64,000 nt of DNA from CAZTUH01 sp964620485. GTDB lineage: Bacteria; Pseudomonadota; Gammaproteobacteria; Burkholderiales; Burkholderiaceae_B. Positions 46,255 to 56,317 of this stretch are shown one piece after another. The notes under the pieces are model-generated. The model did not search any database and was not told the origin of the DNA. It was given only the letters and a program-made list of their open reading frames with translations. The DNA lies in the NCBI GenBank assembly GCA_964620485.1, contig CAZUGU010000008.1:124001-188000 (forward strand), read 5' to 3'. The translations under genes and the position numbers were made by a program. The number at the start of each line of letters is the position of its first letter. The stretch's first letter is position 1.

Positions 46255-47385
46255 GTTTGAAACTAATTTCCGATTGTAAAATACTCCATCTTGATTGGAT
46301 TCGTTTCCTGGTAAATTCTGAATAACTATTTCACCTGCTCTACGCAATTGATTGATTGTATTTAATAATTCTATTTCTTTTCCATATGGAGCACGTATAG
46401 CGCCAATCGGTTGATCTAATTTTATTTTAGATGTTAATAATTTACGTAAATCTAGACTAAATCCAGTAGCCATTCTGGCACGCCCGAACTTACTGCTAAT
46501 ATGATCATAACGCCCACCATTTATTAACGAATCATGCCATCCATCCGCATATAACTTAAAGGTCAAGCCAGAATGATATCCATAACTACCTACTTCAGCT
46601 AGGTCAATATTAATAAGTTCTACCGTAGATATTTCATCTACTAGTTTTTGTAAAAGATCTAAAGAATTTGAAATACCTGGAAAATTAGGCAATCCTTTTC
46701 TTGCTATATCAATTACTTCAATACCACCATATAAAGACGGTAATAACTCTAAAGCAGTTAAAGTGACTGAATTAGAGTTAACTTTTTTTAAAAATTCAAT
46801 CAGACCCGAAATATTTTTTTCATACAATAAAGTGATAATATATTTAGAATATTGGGTTATAGCAGGATCTTCTAACAGAATACTTCTTATAATACCAAGA
46901 TGACATAAATCTAATTGAGGTTTGGATATACCAATTATATCAATAGTATGCAACATTAAATAAATAATTTCCAAGTCAGCTTCAATTTCAGAACAGCCAT
47001 ATATTTCTGCACCAGTTTGAAAAATCTCGCGATTAGCCAATAAATCTATGGGACGTGCATGTAATGCACTACCGTAATAGCATAAACGTGTCACACCAGA
47101 TCTATTTAATAATTGAGCATCGATTCGACTAATTTGTGGAGTTATATCCGAACGAATACCTAATGTACGTCCAGATAACTGATCTGTTATTTTACAAGTT
47201 CTTAGATCTAAATTTCTGTCTGATTCTAATAATAAAGAATCGATATATTCTACTAAAGGTGGAAAAACTAATTCGAAACCATGTACTTTATATAGATCAA
47301 GTAACCTACGACGTACTTTTTCAATTTGCCATGCTTCAGCAGGAAGAATATCAGAAAAATTCTCCGGTAATAACCAATTACTCAT
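46225..47385 (-). CDS. hisZ: ATP phosphoribosyltransferase regulatory subunit HisZ
   Basis: HisZ is a catalytically dead histidyl-tRNA synthetase relative that activates the short form of HisG, the first enzyme of histidine synthesis. The 386-residue protein begins WLLPENFSDILPAEAWQIEKVRRRLLDLY and has FELVFPPLVEYIDSLL, IRSDITPQISRIDA and INGGRYDHISSKFGR; it lacks the class II aminoacylation residues of the true HisS encoded at 53.6 kb. It lies between hflC and purA as in Bordetella. Its presence implies a hisG elsewhere and thus histidine synthesis. The C-terminus is slightly altered by a tandem duplication. Confidence 0.94.
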   Translation of the reverse strand: MSNWLLPENFSDILPAEAWQIEKVRRRLLDLYKVHGFELVFPPLVEYIDSLLLESDRNLDLRTCKITDQLSGRTLGIRSDITPQISRIDAQLLNRSGVTRLCYYGSALHARPIDLLANREIFQTGAEIYGCSEIEADLEIIYLMLHTIDIIGISKPQLDLCHLGIIRSILLEDPAITQYSKYIITLLYEKNISGLIEFLKKVNSNSVTLTALELLPSLYGGIEVIDIARKGLPNFPGISNSLDLLQKLVDEISTVELINIDLAEVGSYGYHSGLTFKLYADGWHDSLINGGRYDHISSKFGRARMATGFSLDLRKLLTSKIKLDQPIGAIRAPYGKEIELLNTINQLRRAGEIVIQNLPGNESNQDGVFYNRKLVSNNGVWVVETL

Positions 47386-47470
47386 ATGAAAATTCCTAAT
47401 TATTATTTTCCAAGAAAATTATAGAATAATCTTTTACTAAAAATTTTATTAAAAGTAATTACGGTAATTT

Positions 47471-47509
47471 ATATTTATTTAATGAAATTAAGTTTCATTA
47501 AATAAATAT
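47471..47509. terminator. Hairpin between hflC and hisZ
   Basis: A perfect 17-bp, almost purely AT stem (ATATTTATTTAATGAAA, 47471-47487, complement 47493-47509) with a 5-base loop. It sits 20 bases after the hflC stop on the - strand and 85 bases before hisZ, so it likely ends hflK-hflC transcripts. Confidence 0.55.
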
Positions 47510-47528
47510 TTCATTCTTCTGCATATTA

Positions 47529-48401
47529 TTAATACCCATTTGGATTTTGCATAAATTGGAGAAATTCTGAACTAGAATCAACAACTAATGTATCTTCTTG
47601 GTTAGAAAATGCAATTTTATAAGCTTCTAAACTTTTATAGAATTTATAAAACTCTACATCTTTATTAAAAGTATTTGCATAAATAGAACTTGCAATAGCA
47701 TCTCCTTCTCCCATAATAATTTGGGCTTTAGCATAAGCTTTTGCCACTACTTCTTCTCTAAATCTATCGGCTTCTGCTCGAATTTTTTCACTTTCTGCTG
47801 CTCCAATTGAACGCAATTCATTAGCAACACGGGTTCGTTCTGCTTCCATACGTCTATATACTGATTCCGAAATTTCTGGAGCAAATTCGATTCGACGTAA
47901 ACGTACGTCAACAACCCCTACACCTAGCGGTTCTGCTCGTTTGGCAACGTTATTAAGAATTTCTGCCATAACTGCACCCCGTTCAGCGGATACAACATCT
48001 TTAACAGTTCTAATATTAACAGATGCATTAAGTGCATCCCGGATTTGTGCTTGTAGTCGTTCTTGAGCAGCACGTTCATTACCACCAAAAGTTATATAAA
48101 ATAGGCGAGGATCGATAATGCGCCATTTCACAAATGAATCAATTAAAAGATTTTTCTTTTCAGAAGTTTGAATTCGTTCAGCATCTTTTGATTCGATTGT
48201 TAGTGTACGTTTATCAACTGTTACAATATTTTGTAATGGTTTTGGTAATTTGAAATATATTCCAGGTTTGCTAATTACTTGACGAATTTCTCCTAAGAAA
48301 AAAACTAAAATATAATCACGCTCTTTTGCGATAAAAACTGTTGAAGAAATAATACCTAACAAAATAAGTAAGCCGACTAAAATAGGAATGATACGTTGCA
48401 T
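47529..48401 (-). CDS. hflC: FtsH regulator HflC
   Basis: HflC, with HflK, forms a membrane-bound SPFH (prohibitin-like) assembly around the FtsH protease on the periplasmic side. The 290-residue protein has one N-terminal membrane anchor (about residues 5-22), the SPFH domain (VFFLGEIRQVISKPGIYFKLP) and the ERLQAQIRDALNASVNIRTVKDVVSAERGAVM coiled region followed by a charged helix (RIEFAPEISESVYRRMEAERTRVANELRSIGAAE). It is 19 bases downstream of hflK. The gene is well conserved, so FtsH control is kept. Confidence 0.96.
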   Translation of the reverse strand: MQRIIPILVGLLILLGIISSTVFIAKERDYILVFFLGEIRQVISKPGIYFKLPKPLQNIVTVDKRTLTIESKDAERIQTSEKKNLLIDSFVKWRIIDPRLFYITFGGNERAAQERLQAQIRDALNASVNIRTVKDVVSAERGAVMAEILNNVAKRAEPLGVGVVDVRLRRIEFAPEISESVYRRMEAERTRVANELRSIGAAESEKIRAEADRFREEVVAKAYAKAQIIMGEGDAIASSIYANTFNKDVEFYKFYKSLEAYKIAFSNQEDTLVVDSSSEFLQFMQNPNGY

Positions 48402-48420
48402 AAGTTTGAATTCCTTTTAA

Positions 48421-49740
48421 TTAACGCAACGAACGATTATGCGATGGAGTATTATTATTTCCATTTGATGTTTTTTTATTATTTATTAATTTATTTTCAT
48501 CAAATATTGTTGTTTTAGAAGAATCTGATGATTCATCAAAAATTTTGTATTTTTGATGATCGATTCTATCAATAGGTAAATATAGCATGTTATTACTACC
48601 ATCTTTCGTATTTATCACGATTTTCTTCATATTTGAAAATATTTCTTGCATGCTTTCTAAAAACATTCGATCTCGCATAATTTTAGGTGATTTTTCATAT
48701 TCTTGTAATATGCTAGCAAATCGTGCCGCATTACCCTGTGCTTCACCAATTACTTTTGCTTTATATCCTTCTGCTTTTTCGTTTATGCGAGAAGCCTGTC
48801 CACTAGTCCATGGAACAACTTGATTTGCATAAGCCTGTCCTTCATTAATCTGACGTTCACGATCTTGACCAGCCTTAACTGCATCATCAAAAGCAGCTTG
48901 AACCTGCTCTGGTGGTTGTACATTTTGAATAGCTACAGTACTAACATCAATGCCAGTTTTATATGTATCTAGAATTTGTTGCATCAAACTTCGTACCTCA
49001 GTAGCTACTAAGGTACGACCTTCATATAAAACAAAATCCATTGATTTTTTTCCAACAATTTCACGCATAGCTGTTTCTGCTGCTTGACGCACTGATTCAT
49101 CTGGATTACGTGTCTTAAAAAGATAATTTGGTGCACCATCAGCACATAATCGATATTGTACAACAAATTGCATATCTACTATATTTTCATCATTTGTAAG
49201 CATTAATGCTTCTGATGGAACTTTATTAAACGAACTTCCTCGAAAGCCTATTTCAAATGTACGCAATTGAGATATATTAACAATCTCGTGATTTTCAATT
49301 GGATAAGGTAATCTCCATTGAAAACCTGAAAATACTGTATTGAAATATTTACCAAATCTAGTAATAACAGCAACTTGACCTTCTTGAACTATAAAAAATC
49401 CACTCATAAACCATAAGGAAATAGTTAAAAAAATTACAATCCAAATTGTAACAGCAGTCTTACGTGGTGAAGGTGATCCATATATCATATTATTATTAGA
49501 ATGATTGCCTTGGTTTTTATAACTGGAAAATAAGCGCCTAATTTGTTTACTAAAATTTTTCCACAATTCTTCGAGATCTGGAGGATTGTTATTACTTTTT
49601 AAAGTCTTAAATGCCAAAATATTAAATTTATTGTAGCGAATCAACGAACAATAATTTCTCAAATTAAATACATCAATTATGGACACAACTCTACCACCTA
49701 ATTTCTCGCAATTTGAAAACAGTTCAGTCTGACTTATCAA
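48421..49740 (-). CDS. hflK: FtsH regulator HflK
   Basis: HflK pairs with HflC around FtsH. The HflK part is clear from about residue 53: NNNPPDLEELWKNFSKQIR, a membrane anchor at about 94-116, the SPFH domain (VQEGQVAVITRFGKYFNT) and VQPPEQVQAAFDDAVKAGQDRERQINEGQAYAN. The start is uncertain: the frame opens with TTG at 49740, but residues 1-45 (MISQTELFSNCEKLGG...) do not look like HflK, and there is no internal ATG before the conserved part. Either a non-ATG start near residue 42 is used or upstream DNA, perhaps from the lost hflX, has been fused to the gene. The C-terminal 50 residues are Asn/Ser-rich. Confidence 0.9.
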   Translation of the reverse strand: MISQTELFSNCEKLGGRVVSIIDVFNLRNYCSLIRYNKFNILAFKTLKSNNNPPDLEELWKNFSKQIRRLFSSYKNQGNHSNNNMIYGSPSPRKTAVTIWIVIFLTISLWFMSGFFIVQEGQVAVITRFGKYFNTVFSGFQWRLPYPIENHEIVNISQLRTFEIGFRGSSFNKVPSEALMLTNDENIVDMQFVVQYRLCADGAPNYLFKTRNPDESVRQAAETAMREIVGKKSMDFVLYEGRTLVATEVRSLMQQILDTYKTGIDVSTVAIQNVQPPEQVQAAFDDAVKAGQDRERQINEGQAYANQVVPWTSGQASRINEKAEGYKAKVIGEAQGNAARFASILQEYEKSPKIMRDRMFLESMQEIFSNMKKIVINTKDGSNNMLYLPIDRIDHQKYKIFDESSDSSKTTIFDENKLINNKKTSNGNNNTPSHNRSLR

Positions 49741-50465
49741 ACTTCGTCGTTGAGTTAATATGAATTCGAATAGAATATATAAATAAAAGCATTCTTACAA
49801 TTATTTGAAATATAGATAATACAGAAATATCTCTTTCTTTTTAAAAGGAATTCCGATCATCATAATTAAGTAATTATTTTCAATAAATAGTTATATGTAT
49901 TATGTATTTAGAAATCCATAATTTCTTTTCTAAAAATATGAATTTATAGATTTAGATTTATAAAACTAATCTAATCCATATGCTGATCTTGCATTGTTAC
50001 ATTGATTATTAATAGACTGTTCTCAACAATTGATAAATATAAAAGGAGATTTTATTCAAATCAATTGAATATTACAATATCTTAAAAATAAAAAATAATT
50101 TATTTATACATATTATTTATACATATAAATGCTTACTATATAAGTATTTATATAGATATAGTATAAGACATATTTATAACTCGACAAATTTTTAATAAAT
50201 AATAAATTGAAAAAATTATTCAATAATCAGAATTATAGTTAAATAACTTAATTAATTTACTTTCCTGAGAATGATCTAAACTTTTGAAATTGTCAAATGA
50301 ATATTCTGAAAATGACTATGTCAGGTTTCTTAGAAAGAATTTCAAAACTACACTAATTGGTCTGATAAAGCAAACTACTATGAACGATTATATAAAAATT
50401 ATGAGTATAAAAATATATAAAAGAGTAAAATAAAAAAATTATTATATCAATATAAATAATAAGTC
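49741..50465. other. Gene-less region where hflX and hfq are expected
   Basis: In Bordetella-type genomes the order is der-hfq-hflX-hflK. Here 725 AT-rich bases separate der and hflK. I translated parts of the - strand looking for the Hfq Sm motifs and the HflX GTPase motifs and found neither. An isolated AAAAGGAG at 50040-50047 (+ strand) is not followed by a reading frame. Confidence 0.6.
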
Positions 50466-51785
50466 TTATGTTGATTTAAATTCAATACGTAATGGTGTAC
50501 CATTAAGTTTAGATTCTAGAAGAAAAGTTTTTTCCAAATAACGGCGATATGAATTTGGAATATTATTTAAACCACGGCCATGTATAACAACAACGGGAGG
50601 ATTTTGACCGCCTTGGTGAGCGTAATGCATTTTACAGCGCAGTATATTACTGCGTGGTGGTTTTCTTTTTTGAATTGCTTTTTGTAAACAACGTGTTAAT
50701 TTTGGAGTAGATAATTTTGTAAAAGCTGATTTGTACGATTTTTCAATTGATTTTAATAATGATTCAATACCACGTTTTTGCAATGCAGAAATTTCACATA
50801 CATTTGCAAAATATAAAAAACGCAGTTTATTCTGAAATTCACGTTTAATACAATGAATTTGTCCTAAACTTAATTCGTCCAATTTATTTATTGCTACTAC
50901 AATAGATTTTCCTGCCTTCAAAATAACATCTGCAATACGTGCATCTTGTTCTGATATATTAGTACATCCATCAATTACCAATAACACAACATTACTGGTT
51001 TCAATCGCTTGCAATGTTTTAATAAATGATAATTTTTCAATATTATCAGAATTTTTACCACGTTTTCTTAAGCCAGTTGTATCAATTATAGTATAGTTTT
51101 CATTACGATATTTGAAATCAATTTCAATTGAATCGCGAGTAGTACCTGGCTTATTAAATGTAATTAACCGATCTTGTCCAATTATTGTATTAATCAAAGT
51201 GGATTTTCCAGCATTAGGTCGACCAACAACAGCTAATCTAATCTGATTTTTTTTAGAGAAAGACATATTATTTAACTGAATGTCATATGTAAAATTTCTC
51301 AAGACTGTTTTGATCAAATTATCGATACCTAATCCATGCTCTGATGAAATTGAATTAGGTTCTCCCAGACCTAATTCATAAAAGTCCCAAATAGTTTTTT
51401 TTAAATCTGTCCTATCAGATTTATTGACCGCTAGAAAGACATACTTTTTTCCAGATTTACGAAGAATATTGGCAATATCCTGATCAATTTTATTTATACC
51501 AATCTGACCATCAACAAGAAATATAATAATATCAGACTCAATAATAGCTTGATGAGTTTGTTCTGATATTTTTAATGAGATATTATTATTAGACTTTAGA
51601 TCAAATCCTCCTGTATCTATTACAATAAATGGATTTGCACCTATCTTACCCTCACCATATTGCCTATCTCTAGTTATTCCCGAATAATTTGCAGTTATAG
51701 CCTTTCTAGATCTTGTTAAACGATTAAACAAGGTGGATTTTCCAACGTTTGGTTGACCAACTAAAGCGATAATAGGTTTTTGCAT
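50466..51785 (-). CDS. der: Ribosome biogenesis GTPase Der (EngA)
   Basis: Der has two GTPase domains in tandem and helps mature the 50S subunit. The 439-residue protein shows ALVGQPNVGKSTLFNRLTRS, DTGGFDL and NKSD in domain one, AVVGRPNAGKSTLINTIIGQ, DTTGLRKRGK and NKLDE in domain two, and the C-terminal KH-like domain (IQKRKPPRSNILRCKMHYAHQGGQNPPVVVIHG). All G motifs are present. It lies after bamB, as in many proteobacteria. Confidence 0.97.
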   Translation of the reverse strand: MQKPIIALVGQPNVGKSTLFNRLTRSRKAITANYSGITRDRQYGEGKIGANPFIVIDTGGFDLKSNNNISLKISEQTHQAIIESDIIIFLVDGQIGINKIDQDIANILRKSGKKYVFLAVNKSDRTDLKKTIWDFYELGLGEPNSISSEHGLGIDNLIKTVLRNFTYDIQLNNMSFSKKNQIRLAVVGRPNAGKSTLINTIIGQDRLITFNKPGTTRDSIEIDFKYRNENYTIIDTTGLRKRGKNSDNIEKLSFIKTLQAIETSNVVLLVIDGCTNISEQDARIADVILKAGKSIVVAINKLDELSLGQIHCIKREFQNKLRFLYFANVCEISALQKRGIESLLKSIEKSYKSAFTKLSTPKLTRCLQKAIQKRKPPRSNILRCKMHYAHQGGQNPPVVVIHGRGLNNIPNSYRRYLEKTFLLESKLNGTPLRIEFKST

Positions 51786-51805
51786 GAAAAGAATTTCATT
51801 TTTTA

Positions 51806-52996
51806 TTAAAAATTTTTAGAAATATGAAGCAAAATTAAATCACCCTTTTTTGTTTGAAAAATTAGACCTTGTGATGTAGGAATAAACGGTGAAGAAATGC
51901 TACTTCTATCTATTTGAATACTGGATATTAAATTACCATTGTTACAATCAAAAAAGTATAAACAACCTTTCGAATTACCAATTACCAAAATATCATTAAA
52001 AACAATGGGTTCTACAACAATTTTATGACCACTTAGTATATTCTGATTCCAGACTAACTGGTTATCTTTGATATTAAAACTTTTGATAATACCATATTGA
52101 TCGGTAGAAAACACAAAGTTACGATCTAAATCTATATTAACTAGACCAGGGGATTTATAATTCCAAATAACCTTTCCAAAATTTGATAAATCGAAGCATG
52201 CTATATTGCCTGGATATGATAGAGTACATAATATATTTTCATATACTTGAGGAGTACCAACAATGTCAACCAGATAATCAATATCAGTATTTCCAGATGG
52301 AACAGATACTGTTTTTTCCCATTTAGTTGTTCCATCAAAAATATCAAGAGCTATTAAACTTCCACCAGAAAGACCAGTAATTATCAAATTATCCTTTATT
52401 ATCATGCCAAAATATGTATGTAAAATTAAATTAGAGCATGGTCTCTGAAAATTCCAAAGATTCTCTCCATTATGCAAATCAAATGCTTGTATACAATAAT
52501 TACTACTTCGTGTAATGACAATTTCATTCCTAATAATAGGAGGTATAGTTACACTACCATTTGCTTGGGATTTCCATTTAAATTTTCCAGTATCATCAAA
52601 TGCAAAGATTTCACCTGAAAGCGAAGCAACAATAACAATTGATCCATCATCATTAGTTCCGACACCAGCAGACAGATGTTTTTGTGTTTCAATCTTCCAA
52701 TTAATTTCTCCATTAATCAAATTAAATCTTGCTAATGAACCATCAGGCGTTGCTGCATAAACAATATCGTTCACTACTGCTGGAGCAAATCCAAATTCCC
52801 ATCCATTTCCAATTGAACTAATCCATAATATTTTTGTTCTGAATGTCATTTTTTGTTCGATGAATTTAATAGGATTTTCTTTTATATTTTCTTTTATATT
52901 TTCATTAATTTTAATTGGAATAATTGAACATGCTGTAAAAAGCGAAAATAGAGATAAGAAAAAAATTAAGTGCAATATACGAATAAATTTTTGCAT
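51806..52996 (-). CDS. bamB: Outer membrane assembly lipoprotein BamB
   Basis: BamB is a beta-propeller lipoprotein of the BAM complex that binds BamA. The 396-residue protein has a signal peptide with lipobox LFTACS (Cys about residue 23), then repeated PQQ/WD-like blades (NDIVYAATPDGSLARFNLINGEINWK, DGSIVIVASLSGEIFAFDDTGKFKWKS and others). It is in the conserved order yfgM-bamB-der. Together with BamA and Skp it shows that beta-barrel assembly is maintained, even though lipid A genes nearby are dead. Confidence 0.93.
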   Translation of the reverse strand: MQKFIRILHLIFFLSLFSLFTACSIIPIKINENIKENIKENPIKFIEQKMTFRTKILWISSIGNGWEFGFAPAVVNDIVYAATPDGSLARFNLINGEINWKIETQKHLSAGVGTNDDGSIVIVASLSGEIFAFDDTGKFKWKSQANGSVTIPPIIRNEIVITRSSNYCIQAFDLHNGENLWNFQRPCSNLILHTYFGMIIKDNLIITGLSGGSLIALDIFDGTTKWEKTVSVPSGNTDIDYLVDIVGTPQVYENILCTLSYPGNIACFDLSNFGKVIWNYKSPGLVNIDLDRNFVFSTDQYGIIKSFNIKDNQLVWNQNILSGHKIVVEPIVFNDILVIGNSKGCLYFFDCNNGNLISSIQIDRSSISSPFIPTSQGLIFQTKKGDLILLHISKNF

Positions 52997-53003
52997 ATCC
53001 TAA

Positions 53004-53639
53004 CTATTCCCCAATTAAAGCTTCAAGTTTTATTCTTAAAATCGGTAATAAAGGATCATTTAAATCAATATTCTTAAGAATTTCTTGCCATACTATCTTA
53101 GCATCTTTCTTTTTACCTTGAGCTAAAAGAATATCTCCTTTACGGTCAGAAAACAGATTTTCAAATTCAACAGAAGGGTTATTTAAATAACTCATAGCAT
53201 TATCATATTTGCCCAAATCTAAAAATAGACCTGCTAATCTTATATTAGCAATGGGATGAAATAGTGAATATTTAGGTTGTCTTACAATCTGTTCAAGCTG
53301 TTTACAAGCAGAAATAGGATCTTGACCAATTTGTAAAGCTTTAGCAGTTATGAATAAACCATAAGCAGCGTAGATTGTATCTCCATATCTATTGTATAGA
53401 ATAGAAGCTGCTTCTTTAATTTTAAAGTTTGAATCAGAACTAATATTTAATCTCTGAATTTTATTTTCTAATGCTTCAAAACATCTCATAGCTTGACTTA
53501 CATGATATTCATCATAAACTTTAAGAAATAAAAAACTAATAAGTATGATGATTGAAAGAATTAATATAATTAATATAACCAATTTATTCAATTGCCAAAT
53601 ATTAGCTCTATTTAAATTCTTATTTACTAGATATTTCAT
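53004..53639 (-). CDS. yfgM: YfgM-like tetratricopeptide membrane protein
   Basis: A 211-residue inner-membrane protein with one anchor (about residues 20-41) and a periplasmic TPR-like part (YGDTIYAAYGLFITAKALQIGQDPISACKQLEQIVRQPKYSLFHPIANIRLAGLFLDLGKYDNAMSYL region). YfgM associates with the SecYEG translocon and periplasmic chaperones in E. coli. Its start overlaps the end of hisS by 20 bases, and bamB follows 7 bases later, so hisS-yfgM-bamB are likely one transcript. The sequence is divergent; the assignment rests on architecture and position. Confidence 0.8.
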   Translation of the reverse strand: MKYLVNKNLNRANIWQLNKLVILIILILSIIILISFLFLKVYDEYHVSQAMRCFEALENKIQRLNISSDSNFKIKEAASILYNRYGDTIYAAYGLFITAKALQIGQDPISACKQLEQIVRQPKYSLFHPIANIRLAGLFLDLGKYDNAMSYLNNPSVEFENLFSDRKGDILLAQGKKKDAKIVWQEILKNIDLNDPLLPILRIKLEALIGE

Positions 53640-54930
53640 TATAAGTACTTTCAGATTTTAAAAAATCTATCAATTTATCTAAAGAAATTTGTATTTGCTG
53701 AGGACGATTCTGAATATTTTCTCGTAGTAATTTTACGCTGACTTTTTGTTCAGTTATTTCATTAGAACCAATAATAACACCAGCCCAAGCACCGCTTATA
53801 TTGGCTAATTTAAATTGCTTTCTAAGTTCAGAATCTCCAGAATGGACAATCACAGAAAAATTAGCATCACGCAGCATTTCACCAATAAGAAATGCCATTT
53901 TTTTTGTTCCTAATCCTTGATACATTAAATAAATTTCGCATTCTTTTAATTTTTCCAAACATCGATATTTTCTCCATAAGTTTAACAATCGATCTAAACC
54001 AATAGCAAAACCAGCTGCTGGAGTTAACTTTCCTCCTAAAGATTCTATTAAATTGTTATATCGACCACCGCCACAAATAGTACCTTGAGCACCCAGATTA
54101 TCTGTAATCCATTCAAATACAGTCATGCTATAATAGTCAAGACCCCTAACCAAATATGGATTAAGATTATAACGAATGCCAATATTATCTAGATAATGAC
54201 ATAAGCCTTCAAAATGTTCACGTGATTCTTTTCCTAAAAAATTAAATAAAGATGGTGCTTTATTAATAATATCTCTTAATGTAGGATTTTTACTATCTAA
54301 AATACGTAGCGGATTTGAATAAAGACGACGTTGTTCAGCTTGATTAAAAACATTCTTATAATTCTCAAAATATTGAATTAAAGCTTCTCTATAAATAATT
54401 CTCTCATTAGGTTTTCCTAAAGAATTTATTTCTAACCTAATATTATTTAAATTTAATTTTTTCCATAGACGATCTAACATAATAATGAATTCAGCATCAA
54501 TATCTGGACCTTTAAATCCTAAAGCTTCTACATCTACCTGATGAAATTGACGATATCGACCTGCTTGTGGACGTTCGTGACGGAATACAGGGCCGATTGA
54601 ATAAACTCTACGTGGTCGGTCATAGAGTAAATTATGCTCAATTGATGCGCGAATAATACCAGCAGTTATTTCTGGGCGAACAGTTAATAAATCATTATTC
54701 AATGTATCTTTAAAAGAATACATTTCTTTTTCGACAATATCTGTATTTTCACCAATACAACGTGCAAATAATTGAGTTCTTTCCAATATTGGAACACGCA
54801 AATTGCAATATCCATAACTATGTAACCATTCTTGAATAATATTTTCAAGTTCTTCTAAATATAAGGCATTTTCAGGCAAAAGATCAGGCATACCACGTAT
54901 AGCAGATATTTTCTGATTATCTAATTTCAT
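53620..54930 (-). CDS. hisS: Histidyl-tRNA synthetase
   Basis: HisS charges tRNA-His. The 436-residue class II enzyme has motif 1 (SYGYCNLRVPILERTQLF), motif 2 (RVYSIGPVFRHERPQAGRYRQFHQVDVEALG), the histidine-binding RGLDYYSMTVFEW and GTICGGGRYNNLIESLGG, motif 3 (AAGFAIGLDRLL) and the C-terminal anticodon-binding domain. It is complete, in contrast to its dead paralogue HisZ also in this window. Confidence 0.97.
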   Translation of the reverse strand: MKLDNQKISAIRGMPDLLPENALYLEELENIIQEWLHSYGYCNLRVPILERTQLFARCIGENTDIVEKEMYSFKDTLNNDLLTVRPEITAGIIRASIEHNLLYDRPRRVYSIGPVFRHERPQAGRYRQFHQVDVEALGFKGPDIDAEFIIMLDRLWKKLNLNNIRLEINSLGKPNERIIYREALIQYFENYKNVFNQAEQRRLYSNPLRILDSKNPTLRDIINKAPSLFNFLGKESREHFEGLCHYLDNIGIRYNLNPYLVRGLDYYSMTVFEWITDNLGAQGTICGGGRYNNLIESLGGKLTPAAGFAIGLDRLLNLWRKYRCLEKLKECEIYLMYQGLGTKKMAFLIGEMLRDANFSVIVHSGDSELRKQFKLANISGAWAGVIIGSNEITEQKVSVKLLRENIQNRPQQIQISLDKLIDFLKSESTYNEISSK

Positions 54931-54977
54931 CTTAATTTACTCATATAAGGACTTGTCCAAAATAATTGGATCTCATT

Positions 54978-56270
54978 TTATGAAATTAGTGGTGTTTTAG
55001 AACCATAACGACGCGAAACATAATTTTCGATAATTTTTTGAAATTCTTGAGTAATACGATTACCTTTCAATGTCAAAGCGTGTTGTCCATCGATAAATAC
55101 AGGTGCGACTTGGTTTTCATTCATACCTGGTAAGCTGATTCCAATATCAGCATAAGAACTTTCTCCTGGACCATTTACTACACAACCCATAACTGCGACA
55201 TTCATATTCTCAACACCTGGATAAAGAGCTTGCCATAATGGCATCTTTTTTTCTATATAAGCATAAGTTTCACTGGCAAGTTTACGAAAAAAAGTACTAT
55301 TAGTTCTTCCGCATCCAGGACATGCTGTAAGAGTCGGCATAAAGTATCTCAAACCCATAGTTTGCAGGATTTCTCGAGCTACTGTTACTTCTCGTCTACG
55401 ATCATCATTAGGCTTTGGAGTTAAGGAAATTCGTATTGTATCTCCAATACCTTGCTGTATTAATACAGCTAATGCAGCAGTTGAAGCAATAATACCTTTA
55501 TCTCCCATTCCAGCTTCAGTTAAACCAAGATGTAATGGATAATCACAAAGATTTGAAAGCTTTTCATAAGTTTTAATAAGATCTTGTACCTGGCTAACCT
55601 TACATGATAAAACAATAGAATTTTCACTTAAACCAAGTTCTTCAGCTCTTTTTGCACTATCTATTACAGAAGTTATTAGCGTATCAATCATAACTGCTCT
55701 CATTTTCCATGGAAAATGACGACGATTGTTTTCTTCTATTTTTTTGGCTAACAATTTATTATCAATACTTCCCCAATTGGCACCTATACGTATGGGTTTA
55801 TTATTGCGACAAGCAATTTCAATTATTTTTGCGAAATTAGCATCATGATATTTTTTTCCACCAAGATTCCCCGGATTAATTCTATACTTTGATAAAGCTT
55901 TTGCACATTCAGGAAAATTATTTAGTAATTTATGACCATTAAAATGAAAATCACCTACCAATGGTACAAAGCAATTAATTTTATCAAGTTGATCTCTAAT
56001 ATATGGTACTTCACGAGCGGCATCTGGTGTATCAACTGTAATACGAACTAATTCAGAACCAGCAGATGTCAATTCTTTTATTTGAATAGCTGTTTCAATA
56101 ACATTGATTGTGGATGTACTAGTCATTGACTGTAATACAATTGGGTTTCCTCCTCCTAAAGTTATAATTTTGTCTCCCCATTTAACGTTTACTGAACGGG
56201 TTTTTTTTCGGGGAAACGAATCAAGGGATTGTAAAAAATCCATTTTTTCGGGATTGTTATTCATAAACAA
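54978..56270 (-). CDS. ispG: 4-hydroxy-3-methylbut-2-enyl diphosphate synthase (flavodoxin)
   Basis: IspG reductively opens MEcPP to HMBPP with a 4Fe-4S cluster, the penultimate MEP step. The 430-residue protein has VNVKWGDKIITLGGGNPIVLQSMTSTSTINV, GVNPGN-type RINPGNLGG and, near the end, the cluster ligands in TACPGCGRT and GCVVNGPGESSYADIG. In relatives a rodZ-like gene and a pilW-like TPR gene lie between rlmN and ispG; here rlmN abuts it with only a hairpin between. Dxs, Dxr and IspG are all in this window. Confidence 0.97.
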   Translation of the reverse strand: MFMNNNPEKMDFLQSLDSFPRKKTRSVNVKWGDKIITLGGGNPIVLQSMTSTSTINVIETAIQIKELTSAGSELVRITVDTPDAAREVPYIRDQLDKINCFVPLVGDFHFNGHKLLNNFPECAKALSKYRINPGNLGGKKYHDANFAKIIEIACRNNKPIRIGANWGSIDNKLLAKKIEENNRRHFPWKMRAVMIDTLITSVIDSAKRAEELGLSENSIVLSCKVSQVQDLIKTYEKLSNLCDYPLHLGLTEAGMGDKGIIASTAALAVLIQQGIGDTIRISLTPKPNDDRRREVTVAREILQTMGLRYFMPTLTACPGCGRTNSTFFRKLASETYAYIEKKMPLWQALYPGVENMNVAVMGCVVNGPGESSYADIGISLPGMNENQVAPVFIDGQHALTLKGNRITQEFQKIIENYVSRRYGSKTPLIS

Positions 56271-56317
56271 CGTTCTACAAATTAAAAGAAAATCAAAAAT
56301 ATATCTATGCTTATGTT

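Noticed and set aside
49741..50465. Search for an hfq remnant next to der
   Set aside because: No Sm1/Sm2-like segment found in three - strand frames near der; recorded only as an absence.
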